From Herbaspirillum seropedicae (GTDB lineage: Bacteria; Pseudomonadota; Gammaproteobacteria; Burkholderiales; Burkholderiaceae_D): 64,000 nucleotides of DNA. The notes beneath the pieces are model-generated. The model was not told where the DNA came from and did no database searches. It saw only the letters and a list, made by a program, of their open reading frames with translations. Made by a program: the position numbers and the translations under genes. Each line of letters begins with the position of its first letter. Positions within the stretch are counted from its first letter, which is position 1. Below, one piece after another: positions 17,290 to 26,534 of the stretch. The DNA lies in NCBI RefSeq assembly GCF_001040945.1, contig NZ_CP011930.1:3405021-3469020 (forward strand). The letters are read 5' to 3'.

Positions 17290-18738
17290 TCATGTGGCGC
17301 AGACTGGCGGCCGGCGATGCGCCCAGGGCGCGGCCTGCTCCAGTTGTGCGGCCACGGCCAAGAGCAGCGTGTCGTCGCCAAAGCCGGCGCAGAAGTGCGA
17401 ACCGATCGGCAAGCCCTGGTCGTTCCAGTGCAGCGGCACCGACATGGCCGGCTGGCCGCTGGCGTTGCATAGCGCCGTGAAGGGAGAAAAACCATGGAAG
17501 GTGTGGATCAGCTCAGCCACGGACTGCTCCTCCCGCACGGTCAGGGCGCCGATGCGCGCCGGTGGCTGCGCCATGGTCGGTGTGAGGATCAGGTCATAGC
17601 GCTGCATCAGCTCGGCCATGCGGCGTCCGAATGCATGCAGGTAATCCACCGCCGCCGCATAGTCAGCCCCTGACAGCTGGCCCTTGTCGCGCAGGATGAC
17701 GCGGTGGCGCGCTTCCAGCGCCTGCTCGTCCAGCGGCTGGCCCGCCATGCGCGCCAGCAGGTTCATCAGGTTGCGGGTCTGCGAACCGATGATGGTGAAG
17801 ACGGTGTCGTAGAACTCCAGTCCATCCACTGGCAAGCAGGTCTCTTCCACATGATGGCCCAGTTGCTGGCACAGCGCCGCCGTCCTCTGCACGGCCTCGC
17901 TGCAGTCAGGATGGGTGGGCCAGGGCGGCAGATGCGTCACCAGGCCAATACGCAAGCCCTGCGGCGCAGCGCCGGTGGCCGCCGCCAGGAAACTCTGGCG
18001 GTAATGCGGCGCTGCATAGGGCGCGCCCAGATCGGCCCCCGCCAGTTGATCGAGCACGGCGGCGCTGTCACGCACCGACAGGCTCATGACATGGCTGGTG
18101 CTCATGCCCGCCCAGCCCTCGCCAGCCAACGGCCCCATCGGCATGAGTCCGCGCGAGGGCTTCAGCCCGAACACCCCGCAGGCCGAGGCCGGCACCCGTA
18201 GCGAGCCGCCGCCATCGTTGCCGTGCGCAATGGGCAGCACGCGCGCGGCCACCAGCGCCGCCGCCGCACCACTGGAACCACCGCAACTATGATCCAGCGA
18301 CCAGGGATTGCGGGTGGCGCCGAACAGCCGCGACTCGGTCGTATAGGAGGTGCCGAATTCAGGCGACGTGGTGGTGCCGAAGATCGTAAAGCCGGCCTTC
18401 TTCAAGCGCGTCACCAGCTCGGCGTCGACCGGCATGACATTGTCCTTGAGCAGCAGCGAACCATTGCTCATCCTGGCGCCCGCCAAGGGCGTAAACAGAT
18501 CCTTGGTCAGCAGCGGCACGCCACGGAAAGGCCCATCGGGCAAGCCCTGGGCCACGCTTTGCTCACCCAGGTGGTAGAGCTTCTCGGCAACGGCGTTGAG
18601 CGCAGGATTGACCTGCTCGAGGCGCTCGATGGCCTGCGCCAATGCCTCGCCGGGAGAAAGTTCACCCTGGCCGATGCGCTGGGCCAGATCAAGTCCATCC
18701 TGCGGACGGACCAGGGAAGAAGAAGAGACGGTATGCAT
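17290..18738 (-). CDS. Amidase-signature family amidase
   Basis: A 482-residue amidase. The Ser-cisSer-Lys triad can be placed at Lys79 (LLTKDLF), Ser155 (SCGGSSGAAAAL) and Ser179 (GGGSLRVPAS). Members hydrolyse amides, including plant or xenobiotic ones. The ATG at 18738 (MHTVSS) was chosen; the frame upstream to 18879 lacks a recognisable start and runs toward the MFS gene. It is the last gene of a minus-strand set with an AraC regulator, an outer-membrane channel and an MFS transporter, suggesting uptake and hydrolysis of one amide compound. The substrate is unknown. Confidence 0.85.
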   Translation of the reverse strand: MHTVSSSSLVRPQDGLDLAQRIGQGELSPGEALAQAIERLEQVNPALNAVAEKLYHLGEQSVAQGLPDGPFRGVPLLTKDLFTPLAGARMSNGSLLLKDNVMPVDAELVTRLKKAGFTIFGTTTSPEFGTSYTTESRLFGATRNPWSLDHSCGGSSGAAAALVAARVLPIAHGNDGGGSLRVPASACGVFGLKPSRGLMPMGPLAGEGWAGMSTSHVMSLSVRDSAAVLDQLAGADLGAPYAAPHYRQSFLAAATGAAPQGLRIGLVTHLPPWPTHPDCSEAVQRTAALCQQLGHHVEETCLPVDGLEFYDTVFTIIGSQTRNLMNLLARMAGQPLDEQALEARHRVILRDKGQLSGADYAAAVDYLHAFGRRMAELMQRYDLILTPTMAQPPARIGALTVREEQSVAELIHTFHGFSPFTALCNASGQPAMSVPLHWNDQGLPIGSHFCAGFGDDTLLLAVAAQLEQAAPWAHRRPPVCAT

Positions 18739-18844
18739 GGATGGATCGCTTTCGTGCAAAGAGGTGCGCGACGCCCGGCGGACATCGCGCAACAGTGAAA
18801 GAAAACAGCGAAAAAAATCAGGAAATGCGCGCAAGCGCCTGCAC

Positions 18845-20068
18845 TCAGTGCGCCACTGGCCCCGACTGCAGCCGCGCATGGCGCAGGCCGACCACCAGCC
18901 AGACCAGCGCCAGCACCATCGTCAGCAGGGCCCAGACCAGGATGGCGTTGGCCAGCCCGGCCGGCATGCCGCCCAGCGGCTGGGCGATGGCGGTGATGAT
19001 GAGCGGACTGGCGAACTGGCCCAGATAGAGACAGGCGGTGAACGCCCCCACGCCGCGCGCCCGCAGATGCGGCGGCAAGCCCAGCAACAGCGGCAAGGAT
19101 GCATTGGAGACCAGGAAGCCCGCGCCCACCCCCTGCAGCACCATCGCCGCCAGCACGACCGCATAGGACGGCGCCAAGGCCAGCACGCACAGCCCTGCGG
19201 CCATGCAACCCAGCAGCAAGGCATTGACGCCCGCCACGCCGATGCGCTCACGCACGAAGGGCCAGGCGATCGAGCCGATCAAGGTACACAGGATGGCCAG
19301 GCCGGCCGCCGCACCGATGAGCGAGGTCGAGGTGACGCCGCGCATGACCAGCACCGTGGGCGTCATCACCGTCACCACGAAGCAGGTCACCATGCCGGCA
19401 AAGATCAGGAAGCAGGCCGTCAACACGGTGCGCCGCACCCCGCCGTTCAGGGCAGGCGCGGCATGGCTGTCTTCCTGGCGCCGATCCGGCTCCCACAGCC
19501 AGGCGGCGATGGCGGGCAGCATCAGCAGCGGCGTCAGATACAGCAGGAAAGGCGTGCGCCACGAGCCCTCCCCGGCCACACCGCCAATGACGAAGAACAA
19601 GGCGCCCACCACGCCGATGGTGATCACCTGGCGGTTGATGTAGCGCATGCGCTCACGCGGCGGCCAGTAGTCGGCAATGAGCGTGGTGCAACAGGTCATG
19701 ATGAGCGCTTCGGCGCAACCGAACAGCAGGCGGCTCAACAGGATCAGCCTGAGCTCATGCAGCAGCACCGGCAGCGCGCCGAACAGCGCATACAGCAGGC
19801 AACCCAGCAGCAGCATGGACTTGCGTCCGAAGCGGTCGGCCAGCATGCCGGCCACGGGCGCGAACAGGGCGATGGCCAGCGCCGGCCCGGCCACGATCAA
19901 GGGCGCCAGCGTGAGCGCGTCCGCTTCGACGGCGGCAAATTCGGCGGTGATCTTGGGCAGCATCGGGGCGATCATGACCGACCCCATGATGGTGAGGCTG
20001 CTGGCCAGCTGGATGACCAGGCCCTGCCGTGGTCCGGCCACGGAACGAGGGAACAGCGAGGCGTGCAT
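18845..20068 (-). CDS. MFS transporter
   Basis: A 407-residue major facilitator with about 12 helices. The family loop between helices 2 and 3 reads GMLADRFGRKSMLL, and further signatures follow in each half. It probably imports the substrate of the downstream amidase. An AGGAGG ribosome site lies a few bases before the ATG, and the channel gene ends 11 bp upstream, so the two are in one operon. Confidence 0.85.
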   Translation of the reverse strand: MHASLFPRSVAGPRQGLVIQLASSLTIMGSVMIAPMLPKITAEFAAVEADALTLAPLIVAGPALAIALFAPVAGMLADRFGRKSMLLLGCLLYALFGALPVLLHELRLILLSRLLFGCAEALIMTCCTTLIADYWPPRERMRYINRQVITIGVVGALFFVIGGVAGEGSWRTPFLLYLTPLLMLPAIAAWLWEPDRRQEDSHAAPALNGGVRRTVLTACFLIFAGMVTCFVVTVMTPTVLVMRGVTSTSLIGAAAGLAILCTLIGSIAWPFVRERIGVAGVNALLLGCMAAGLCVLALAPSYAVVLAAMVLQGVGAGFLVSNASLPLLLGLPPHLRARGVGAFTACLYLGQFASPLIITAIAQPLGGMPAGLANAILVWALLTMVLALVWLVVGLRHARLQSGPVAH

Positions 20069-20079
20069 GGTGATCCTCC

Positions 20080-21030
20080 TCAGAACGTCATGGCCAGGCG
20101 CAGCGCCAGGTTGTAGCCCTCGGCGCGATTGCGCGCACCGAACTCCTGATAGCCGTGCAGCGTGACCAGCGGCAGCCCAGGCTGGGCGAAACTCACCGCG
20201 GGTCCCAGCGCATAGACTCGGCCGCGATTGCCGTCCCCGGAACCGGGGCCGCTGTCATCGCTCAGTTGCCGGTAGACATACCCCGCCAGCCCTGCGGTCC
20301 AGGACTGGATGTGCTGGCCGATGGCGAACTCCTGGCGGTATTCGACGCCGCTGCGGTAGCGCGTGGCCGGGTTGACGGTATTCACATTGAGCGACACCTG
20401 GGTCGAGAGCTCCAGGCCGGAGGACGTGATGTAGGTCGCCCCGACAAAGGGGGAATAGGTCCAGTGATTGACCCCGGCGTTGAAGGCCTTGCTGGTGCTG
20501 TAGGCGCCGGTCGGCGCCTGGATCATCAGGCCGGCATTGACGAATACGCTGGGCGGCAGTTGCCAGGCCAGGATGAAGGGCAACACCTGCATGTCGCCCA
20601 GGCCGGAATCCCGGCCTGAGACCGACAAGGGGCCTGCGGGCGTGCCGACCTTGAGCCCGCCGCTGATGTCGATGAAGGGCAGCACGCCACCCACACCGAA
20701 CCTGGCGCCGAGCACCTCGACATCGGTCATGTAGAAGTAGGCCAGGGCCAGCGTCTTGACGTCGATGTGGAAGTCATTGGGGATGGACTTGCCCGCGCCA
20801 TCCTTGAGGGTCGAGGCCGAATAGTAGGACGCCCGCACGCCGACGGTGCCGAAAGGCGATGACGGCGGCAGCATGCCCGCGCCGAAATCGGTGATGCCGA
20901 TGGGCGTGATGGTGGCGCCCCGCTCGACCGCCTGCGCAGGCAGGGAGAAGAACGCGCCAAGACAGACTACGGAGAGTGCGGAACAAGCGGCGGCGCTGGC
21001 GCGGCGCCCGGTGCAGCAGATGTCATTCAT
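20080..21030 (-). CDS. Outer-membrane channel of the SphA/MetA-pathway family
   Basis: A 316-residue protein with a signal peptide (hydrophobic core to about residue 33, ending LPAQA) and a mature part rich in alternating strands that ends in aromatic Phe (LRLAMTF), as outer-membrane beta-barrels do. It fits the phenol-degradation MetA/SphA transporter group, which passes small hydrophobic organics. The ATG at 21030 gives MNDICC; the extension to 21207 has no ribosome site. It heads the channel-MFS-amidase operon and the AraC gene is 64 bp upstream. Confidence 0.75.
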   Translation of the reverse strand: MNDICCTGRRASAAACSALSVVCLGAFFSLPAQAVERGATITPIGITDFGAGMLPPSSPFGTVGVRASYYSASTLKDGAGKSIPNDFHIDVKTLALAYFYMTDVEVLGARFGVGGVLPFIDISGGLKVGTPAGPLSVSGRDSGLGDMQVLPFILAWQLPPSVFVNAGLMIQAPTGAYSTSKAFNAGVNHWTYSPFVGATYITSSGLELSTQVSLNVNTVNPATRYRSGVEYRQEFAIGQHIQSWTAGLAGYVYRQLSDDSGPGSGDGNRGRVYALGPAVSFAQPGLPLVTLHGYQEFGARNRAEGYNLALRLAMTF

Positions 21031-21094
21031 GTTATGCCCCAAACCTTTCTTGTGAAGTGGTTCGGGGATTCTAGAAAGAGGCTTCTGCGCGCCG

Positions 21095-22171
21095 TTATCC
21101 GTTTTGGGAAGTGATCCGTTGTGCAGCGCGGCGCGCCGCCGGCGGCGCGTAGGGCCGCAAGGTCTTGGAGGGCAGCTCGCCGAACATGTCGCGGTAGTCG
21201 GCGGCAAAGCGGCTCAGGTGCCAGAAACCCCAGTCGGCGGCGATATCACCGATAGAGACCTCCAGGCCGGCGCGACGCGCCTCTACCAGGGCCTTGCGCA
21301 CCTGGTTGAGCCGTTCGGCCCGTACGAATTCAATGGCGGGAATGCCCACGGAGGTATTGAAGCAGGTCTGCAAGTGCCGCCGGCTCACCCCCAGATGGGC
21401 CGCCACCTGGGTCATGGTGGCGCGTTCGGGGGCGTCGCCGCGCATGAGCCGGCGGGCCTGGTCGATCAGGCGCTTGTGATCGGTCTCGCGCAGCGCTTCG
21501 ACACGATGCACCGAACCCAGCACGTCCAGCAAGGCCTCCAGCACCATGTCCTCGGCCAGGCTGCCGCCGCCCGCGCTGGAGCGCGGCGCCAACGCGCAGT
21601 GGCCGATGGACGGGCTCGGCTGGCCCAGGCGCGCCTGGCCGGGCAAGAGCGGAAACAATCTGCGCAGCACCAGCGCGTGCTCATGCCATGCTGCGAAGCA
21701 GCGCAGGTCGCGTGCGCTGCCAGCGATCTGCCGGCTGGCGCCGTCGCCGATGCGCTCGCTGAGCCATTGCCGGTCTACTACGATGAACACCAGGTCCAGC
21801 TCTGCGGGGGTAATGATCTCGGGCAACGCTTCGCCATCGGCCACCAGGCTGGCCTGCGGATCGACCGCCCGGCCCGAGAGCCAGCCGCGCCCACGCGCCT
21901 GGACCACGAAGCTGAACACCAGCGAGCCCGGCCAGTTCACGCCGCGCTTGAGCAAGGGCTTGTCGGAACGTTCGCGATAGATCTGGATATGCCCCAGCTG
22001 GCTCATCGACAGCGAGTAATTGAGCTTGCCCGGCGACATCTGCAACAGATCGAGCTGGCCGGCCTTCAGGCTCAGGCGGGCCTCATCGAGCGAATAGACC
22101 GTGAAACTGCCTACCGGCAGCGGCGCGGCGAAGTACTGCGGCTGGGCATCATCGGGCTTGACGGTCACCAT
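21095..22171 (-). CDS. AraC-family transcriptional regulator
   Basis: A regulator of 358 residues from the ATG at 22171, or 366 from a GTG at 22195. The C-terminal AraC domain shows both helix-turn-helix parts: MTQVAAHLGVSRRHLQTCF and IGDIAADWGFWHLSRFAADY. The N-terminal 230 residues are the effector-binding part (AraC-binding-like 2 type). It precedes the SphA-like/MFS/amidase genes on the same strand and likely activates them. The start is uncertain: a GGAG site is 11 bp before the ATG. Confidence 0.85.
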   Translation of the reverse strand: MVTVKPDDAQPQYFAAPLPVGSFTVYSLDEARLSLKAGQLDLLQMSPGKLNYSLSMSQLGHIQIYRERSDKPLLKRGVNWPGSLVFSFVVQARGRGWLSGRAVDPQASLVADGEALPEIITPAELDLVFIVVDRQWLSERIGDGASRQIAGSARDLRCFAAWHEHALVLRRLFPLLPGQARLGQPSPSIGHCALAPRSSAGGGSLAEDMVLEALLDVLGSVHRVEALRETDHKRLIDQARRLMRGDAPERATMTQVAAHLGVSRRHLQTCFNTSVGIPAIEFVRAERLNQVRKALVEARRAGLEVSIGDIAADWGFWHLSRFAADYRDMFGELPSKTLRPYAPPAARRAAQRITSQNG

Positions 22172-22357
22172 CGGCTTGGGGTCTCCGAACAACACCAGGC
22201 TGCCAGCCTGGACCTGGCAGCAACAAACCCGCGCACAGGACGGGGCTGGATTGCCACGGGTGCGGTGGTCTGCGCCGCCCTCACCCGTTTGCAGTGAGCA
22301 TAGCGCAGCCAGTGTTCAAATGACCATAGGGAATGTGCCGGGGAAGGAAATACTGCG

Positions 22358-22387
22358 CATTTGCAACGCGGCACATCGTTGCAAATG
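22358..22387. promoter_or_regulatory. Inverted repeat CATTTGCAACG-N8-CGTTGCAAATG
   Basis: Perfect 11-bp arms with an 8-bp spacer, 186 bp upstream of the AraC ATG. It looks like an operator for a dimer. A terminator is less likely because no T-run follows on the yaaA strand. Confidence 0.55.
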
Positions 22388-22405
22388 ATTTATATCTTTT
22401 ACGCC

Positions 22406-22453
22406 ATGATTGCCGGCAGGACAGGCCTTGCTTGCCCGCCGGCCGGCAATCAT
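22406..22453. repeat. Inverted repeat ATGATTGCCGGC-N24-GCCGGCAATCAT
   Basis: Perfect 12-bp arms with a 24-base centre, 37 bp past the yaaA stop. On RNA it forms a long hairpin without a T-run, so a yaaA 3'-end structure or a second operator are both possible. Confidence 0.5.
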
Positions 22454-22489
22454 TTGCAGTCAGCTGCAGTCAACGACAGCCACCCGCGA

Positions 22490-23266
22490 TCAGGCTTCCA
22501 GCTTGCGGCGGAACACCCAGTTCTTCTCGCTGGAGGCCTCGGGGGCGAAGGCATAGCCTTCCAGGTCGAAGGCCTTGAGCTTTTCAGGCTGGTTGATGTT
22601 GTTCAGGGCCGCATAGCGGGCCATCAGCCCGCGCGCGCGCTTGGCGTAGAAGGAGATGATCTTGTACTTGCCGCCCTTCCAGTCCTCGAATACCGGTGCG
22701 ATCACCTGGGCCTTGAGCAGCTTGGGCTTGACCACCTTGAAATATTCCTCCGAGGCCAGGTTCACCAGCACCGGCGTCTTCTGCGCCACCAGCTCGCCAT
22801 TAAGGGCCTCGGTGATCTCGCTGCCCCAGAAGGCGTAGAGGTCCTTGCCACCCGGATTGGCCAGCTTGGTGCCCATTTCCAGGCGATAGGGCTGCATCAG
22901 GTCCAGCGGTCGCAGCATGCCGTACAGGCCCGAGAGAATGCGCACGTGGCCTTGCAGGTAGTCGAGCTGGCGGGCGTTCAGGGACGCCGCATCCAGCCCT
23001 TCGTAGACATCGCCATTGAAGGCCAGCACGGCCTGCTTGGCGTTCTTGGTGCTGAACTTGCGCGACCAGCTGGCATAGCGGTTCACGTTGAGCACGGCCA
23101 ATTGGTCGGAAATACCCATGAGGCTGCCGATCTCGGCCGGCGACTTGGTCTTGAGCACCTCGATCAGTTCAGCCGAGCGCGGCACGAAGGCCGGGGTGGT
23201 ATGGACATCGGTGGTGGGGGGCGTGTCATAGTCCAGCGACTTGGCGGGAGACAAAACAATCAGCAT
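22490..23266 (-). CDS. yaaA: Peroxide stress protein YaaA
   Basis: A 258-residue YaaA/DUF328 protein. It begins [17 protein letters not shown], and the family's [20 protein letters not shown] is present in the middle. YaaA lowers intracellular iron during hydrogen peroxide stress and may bind DNA. The ATG at 23266 gives the standard start; an upstream in-frame ATG at 23281 would add five residues. It is a single gene. Confidence 0.93.
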   Translation of the reverse strand: MLIVLSPAKSLDYDTPPTTDVHTTPAFVPRSAELIEVLKTKSPAEIGSLMGISDQLAVLNVNRYASWSRKFSTKNAKQAVLAFNGDVYEGLDAASLNARQLDYLQGHVRILSGLYGMLRPLDLMQPYRLEMGTKLANPGGKDLYAFWGSEITEALNGELVAQKTPVLVNLASEEYFKVVKPKLLKAQVIAPVFEDWKGGKYKIISFYAKRARGLMARYAALNNINQPEKLKAFDLEGYAFAPEASSEKNWVFRRKLEA

Positions 23267-23686
23267 GAGGCGTTCATCCAATGATCAGGTTGGGACAAGT
23301 TGGCCGCCATGATACCGAAAGCGGGCAGCTTGCGCCCACCGGCCCATCCGCAAGCGCGGCGATGCCCTGATCTGGCCAGCGAAAACGCAGCTGTCGCGCC
23401 TTTGCTGATGAGCTTGCAGCTTCTACACTGAAACAGGCATCAGGTGCATAGACCGCACCCCGCATGCACCAAAGCGGGGCGAGACCAGGGGATGAATCGC
23501 AGGATTCAAGTTCAAGCCGTAACTTGCCGTTAATCAACAGGAAATCAACAGGACAAGCAGGCAAGCGTAACTGGCCCGGCACTTCAGCCGCAAGCCGTTG
23601 TCCATACCAGCAGGAGCCGCGCCCCGCAGCTCCCCATACGCCAATACGCCCATGCCGCCAACACCGCCAATGGCAAGGAGGAGATC
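23267..23686. other. Intergenic region with an 11-bp tandem duplication
   Basis: About 420 bp between the divergent yaaA and DUF2513-like genes without a supported gene. It must contain both promoters, but no clear -35/-10 pair could be picked. The only structure seen is the tandem AATCAACAGGA copy at 23532-23553. A strong AAGGAGG ribosome site at the right end serves the DUF2513-like gene. Confidence 0.5.
23532..23553. repeat. Tandem duplication AATCAACAGGA x2
   Basis: Two exact, adjacent 11-bp copies upstream of the small DUF2513-like gene. The origin is probably slippage; a role in control is not shown. Confidence 0.7.
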
Positions 23687-23971
23687 ATGAAACGCGACAA
23701 AGCCCTCATGGGAGAAATCCTGAAGCAGCTGGCATCCTTCGGCACCCTCTACGGCGACGTCGAGAAGATCCAGAGCGCCCTGCCCGGCCAGGTGGCGCCG
23801 GAAGTGATCCTGCACCACCTGCGCCTGCTCTATGACCGTGGGCTGGCGGCGGTGGACATGCATAATTTCTGGCGCGTCACCGATCAGGGGTATGATGCGC
23901 TCGAGGCGGGCGGCGATCTCTTCAGCAAGCACGACGCGCCGCCGCCCGGCCACCGTGGCATCGACAACTAG
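23687..23971 (+). CDS. DUF2513-like winged-helix protein
   Basis: A 94-residue protein that begins MKRDKALMGEILKQLASFGT and continues with ILHHLRLLYDRGLAAV and RVTDQGYDALEA, the pattern of DUF2513-type winged-helix proteins. It has no signal peptide. An AAGGAGG ribosome site is 5 bp before the start. The PIN-domain gene starts 18 bp after it, so both are probably cotranscribed. Whether it binds DNA or acts as a partner of the PIN protein is not known. Confidence 0.6.
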   Translation: MKRDKALMGEILKQLASFGTLYGDVEKIQSALPGQVAPEVILHHLRLLYDRGLAAVDMHNFWRVTDQGYDALEAGGDLFSKHDAPPPGHRGIDN

Positions 23972-23989
23972 TTTCATCCCTGGCATTCA

Positions 23990-24505
23990 ATGAGCATCCT
24001 GGCAACACCCTCCGTCCCCGCCCCGCTTTCCCTCCCGCCGACCGCTGCCGCGCCCCCAGGGCGCCAGCGGGTGGTGCTGGACACCAATGTCTGCCTGGAC
24101 CTGTTCGTCTTCCGCGATCCGCGCTGGGCCGCCTTGCTGCAGGCCCTGGAAGACGGCAGCGTGGAGGCCTACACCCGCGAGGATTGCCGCAGCGAATGGC
24201 TGGCCGTGCTGGAGTATCCGCACCTGCCGGTCACTGCCGAGAACAAGCCGGCCATCTGCGCCGACTTCGACCGCCTGCTGCACTGCCTGCCGCTGGCCGA
24301 GGTCAACACCTTCGGCCTGCCGCTCTGCACCGACCGCGACGACCAGAAATTCCTGGAACTGGCCCTGCAATGCCGCGCCCATGTCCTGGTGAGCAAGGAC
24401 AAGGCCGTGCTCAAGCTCGCCAAGCGCACCCTCAAGCGCGGGCTGTTCGCCATCGTGCCGCCGCAGCATTGGCGCGCCGACGCCTTCCTCGCGCCGCCGG
24501 CCTGA
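23990..24505 (+). CDS. PIN-domain protein (COG1569-type putative toxin)
   Basis: A 171-residue PIN-domain protein. VVLDTNVCLDLF carries the first catalytic Asp, with later acidic residues at CRSEW and CTDRDDQKFLELAL, which completes the family pattern. PIN proteins are usually RNases, and this subfamily is annotated as a putative toxin of toxin-antitoxin systems. The first 26 residues are a Pro-rich leader that may not be needed. The genes around it are ordinary and no antitoxin of a known type is adjacent, so a toxin role is not proven. A similar gene next to this aminotransferase appears in other Burkholderiales (recollection). Confidence 0.8.
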   Translation: MSILATPSVPAPLSLPPTAAAPPGRQRVVLDTNVCLDLFVFRDPRWAALLQALEDGSVEAYTREDCRSEWLAVLEYPHLPVTAENKPAICADFDRLLHCLPLAEVNTFGLPLCTDRDDQKFLELALQCRAHVLVSKDKAVLKLAKRTLKRGLFAIVPPQHWRADAFLAPPA

Positions 24506-24568
24506 ACCGCGCCAGGAATCCGGCTAGAATATCGGGCTTGCGATCATCACAAGAACGAGCCCGCTGCC

Positions 24569-25726
24569 ATGAGCACCCCCAACATCGTCACCAAGCTGCC
24601 CAAGGTGGGCACCACCATCTTCACCGTCATGTCGGCCCTGGCCAGCGAAAAAGGCGCGGTCAACCTGGGCCAGGGATTCCCTGACTTCCATTGCGACCCG
24701 GCCCTGGTGGCCGCCGTCACCCAGGCCATGCAGGAAGGGCTGAACCAGTACCCGCCCATGGCCGGCGTGCCGGTGCTGCGCGAAGCGATCGCCGAGAAGG
24801 TCGAGAAGCTCTACGGTCATCGCTATGACCCGGTCTCCGAGATCACCGTCACCGCCGGCGCCACCCAGGGCATCCTGACCTCGGTGCTGTGCGCGGTCCA
24901 TCCGGGCGATGAAGTCATCGTCATCGAACCGGTCTACGACTGCTACGTGCCGGCCATCGAGCTGGCTGGCGGCGTGCCGGTGTTCGTGCAGATGGAAGTG
25001 GGGGCGCAGGGCTACAGCATCCCCTGGGACAAGGTCAAGGCGGCCGTCACCCCCAAGACCCGCATGATCATGGTCAACACCCCGCACAACCCGACCGGCA
25101 GCGTCATGCGCGCGGCCGACGTGGCGGCGCTGGCCGACATCGTGCGCGGCACCGACATCCTGATCCTCTCCGACGAGGTCTATGAGCACATGGTCTACGA
25201 TGGCCAGCCGCATGAATCGCTGGCGCGCCATCCCGAACTGGCCGAGCGCAGCTTCATCAATTCCAGCTTCGGCAAGACCTACCACGTCACCGGCTGGAAG
25301 GTCGGCTATGTGGCCGCACCGGCGGCGCTCACGGCGGAGTTCCGCAAGGTCCACCAGTTCAACGTCTTCACCGTCAACACCCCCGTGCAATACGGCCTGG
25401 CCGCCTACATGAAGGACCCGGCCCCCTACCTGGACCTGCCGGCCTTCTACCAGCACAAGCGTGACCTGTTCCGCACCGGCCTGGCCAATACCCGCTTCGA
25501 ACTGCTGCCTTCGCAAGGCACCTACTTCCAGTGCGTGAAGTACGGCGCCATCTCCGCGCTGCCCGAGGCCGAATTCTGCAAGTGGCTCACCAGCGAGATC
25601 GGCGTGGCCGCCATCCCGGTCTCGGCGTTCTACAACACGCCCAGGGAATCGGGCATCGTGCGCTTCTGCTTCGCCAAGAAGGATGAAACGCTGCAACTGG
25701 CGCTGGAGCGGCTGGCAAAGCTGTAA
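24569..25726 (+). CDS. Methionine aminotransferase-like PLP enzyme (YbdL type)
   Basis: A 385-residue fold-type I aminotransferase of the YbdL/KAT group. Visible are VNLGQGFPDF (residues 31-40), NTPHNPTG (170-177), SDEVYEHMVY (201-210) and the PLP lysine Lys236 in SSFGKTYHVTGWKVGY. YbdL transaminates methionine, histidine and phenylalanine. A role in methionine salvage fits but is not shown. It is followed by a YfcG-like gene on the same strand. Confidence 0.88.
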   Translation: MSTPNIVTKLPKVGTTIFTVMSALASEKGAVNLGQGFPDFHCDPALVAAVTQAMQEGLNQYPPMAGVPVLREAIAEKVEKLYGHRYDPVSEITVTAGATQGILTSVLCAVHPGDEVIVIEPVYDCYVPAIELAGGVPVFVQMEVGAQGYSIPWDKVKAAVTPKTRMIMVNTPHNPTGSVMRAADVAALADIVRGTDILILSDEVYEHMVYDGQPHESLARHPELAERSFINSSFGKTYHVTGWKVGYVAAPAALTAEFRKVHQFNVFTVNTPVQYGLAAYMKDPAPYLDLPAFYQHKRDLFRTGLANTRFELLPSQGTYFQCVKYGAISALPEAEFCKWLTSEIGVAAIPVSAFYNTPRESGIVRFCFAKKDETLQLALERLAKL

Positions 25727-25808
25727 GGCCATCGCCCCGTAAATCATTTATATCATTTTCCGTTCCGTGACCTCCCCCCTCAACACGACACGCAAAAAAA
25801 GGACATCC

Positions 25809-26501
25809 ATGATTGACGTCTACAGCTGGGCCACGCCCAACGGCCACAAGGTCCACATCATGCTGGAAGAATGCGGCCTGCCCTACACCGCCCACGCCAT
25901 CGATATCGGCGCCGGCGACCAGTTCACGCCTGAATTCCTGAAGATCTCGCCCAACAACAAGATCCCCGCCATCGTCGATCCCGATGGTCCCGATGGCGAG
26001 CCGATCTCGCTGTTCGAGTCCGGTGCGATCCTGATCTACCTGGCCGGCAAGACCGGCCGTTTCCTGGGCGAGACCACGCGCGAGAAGTATGAAGTGCTGC
26101 AATGGGTGATGTTCCAGATGGGCGGCCTGGGACCGATGCTGGGCCAGGCGCACCACTTCCGCCTGTATGCGCCCGAGCAGATCGAATACGCCGTGAACCG
26201 CTACACCAACGAAGCGCGCCGCCTCTATCAGGTGATGGACAAGCAGCTCGGCCAGCACGCCTACCTGGCCGGCGAGCACTACACCATCGCCGATATAGCC
26301 TGCTTCCCCTGGACCCGTTCGCACAAGAACCAGGGCATCGATCTGGACGACTTCCCCAACGTCAAGCGCTGGTACGACGCCATCAGCGCGCGTCCGGCCG
26401 TGCAGCGCGGCGTGACCGTGCTGGCCGACAAGCGCAAGCCGCTGCATGACGACAAGGCAAAGGAACTGCTGTTCGGCAAGAGCCAGTACCAGAAACGCTG
26501 A
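25809..26501 (+). CDS. GST-like disulfide-bond oxidoreductase (YfcG type)
   Basis: A 230-residue GST-family protein with an N-terminal thioredoxin-like domain (IDVYSWATPNGHKVHIMLEE and NNKIPAIVDPDG, then LFESGAILIYLA) and a C-terminal all-helical domain. YfcG-type proteins reduce disulfides with glutathione; the TPNG loop lacks the catalytic Tyr/Ser-Cys of classical GSTs. The ATG at 25809 was chosen over an upstream start at 25767 that adds unconserved residues. It is convergent with the GGDEF gene, and a short stem (26509-26523) separates the two. Confidence 0.9.
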   Translation: MIDVYSWATPNGHKVHIMLEECGLPYTAHAIDIGAGDQFTPEFLKISPNNKIPAIVDPDGPDGEPISLFESGAILIYLAGKTGRFLGETTREKYEVLQWVMFQMGGLGPMLGQAHHFRLYAPEQIEYAVNRYTNEARRLYQVMDKQLGQHAYLAGEHYTIADIACFPWTRSHKNQGIDLDDFPNVKRWYDAISARPAVQRGVTVLADKRKPLHDDKAKELLFGKSQYQKR

Positions 26502-26508
26502 ACCCGCA

Positions 26509-26523
26509 GCTGACGGAGTCAGC
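26509..26523. terminator. Stem-loop between convergent YfcG-like and GGDEF genes
   Basis: A perfect GCTGAC/GTCAGC stem with a GGA loop in the 33-bp gap between two convergent genes. There is no T-run, so it is only a possible weak terminator. Confidence 0.4.
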
Positions 26524-26534
26524 GGGCGGCGCGA

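Larger units (their letters stand above)
22196..22489. other. Intergenic region with two inverted repeats
   Basis: About 290 bp between the AraC gene and the yaaA end, with no gene I can support. It holds two separate inverted repeats (22358-22387 and 22406-22453), and the motif TGCAAATG appears three times in alternating orientation. This is the only plausible control region of the AraC operon. Confidence 0.6.

Noticed and set aside
23990..24505. A classic type II toxin-antitoxin locus
   Set aside because: The upstream small protein is not a known antitoxin type, and the PIN gene sits among housekeeping genes; kept only as a weak finding.
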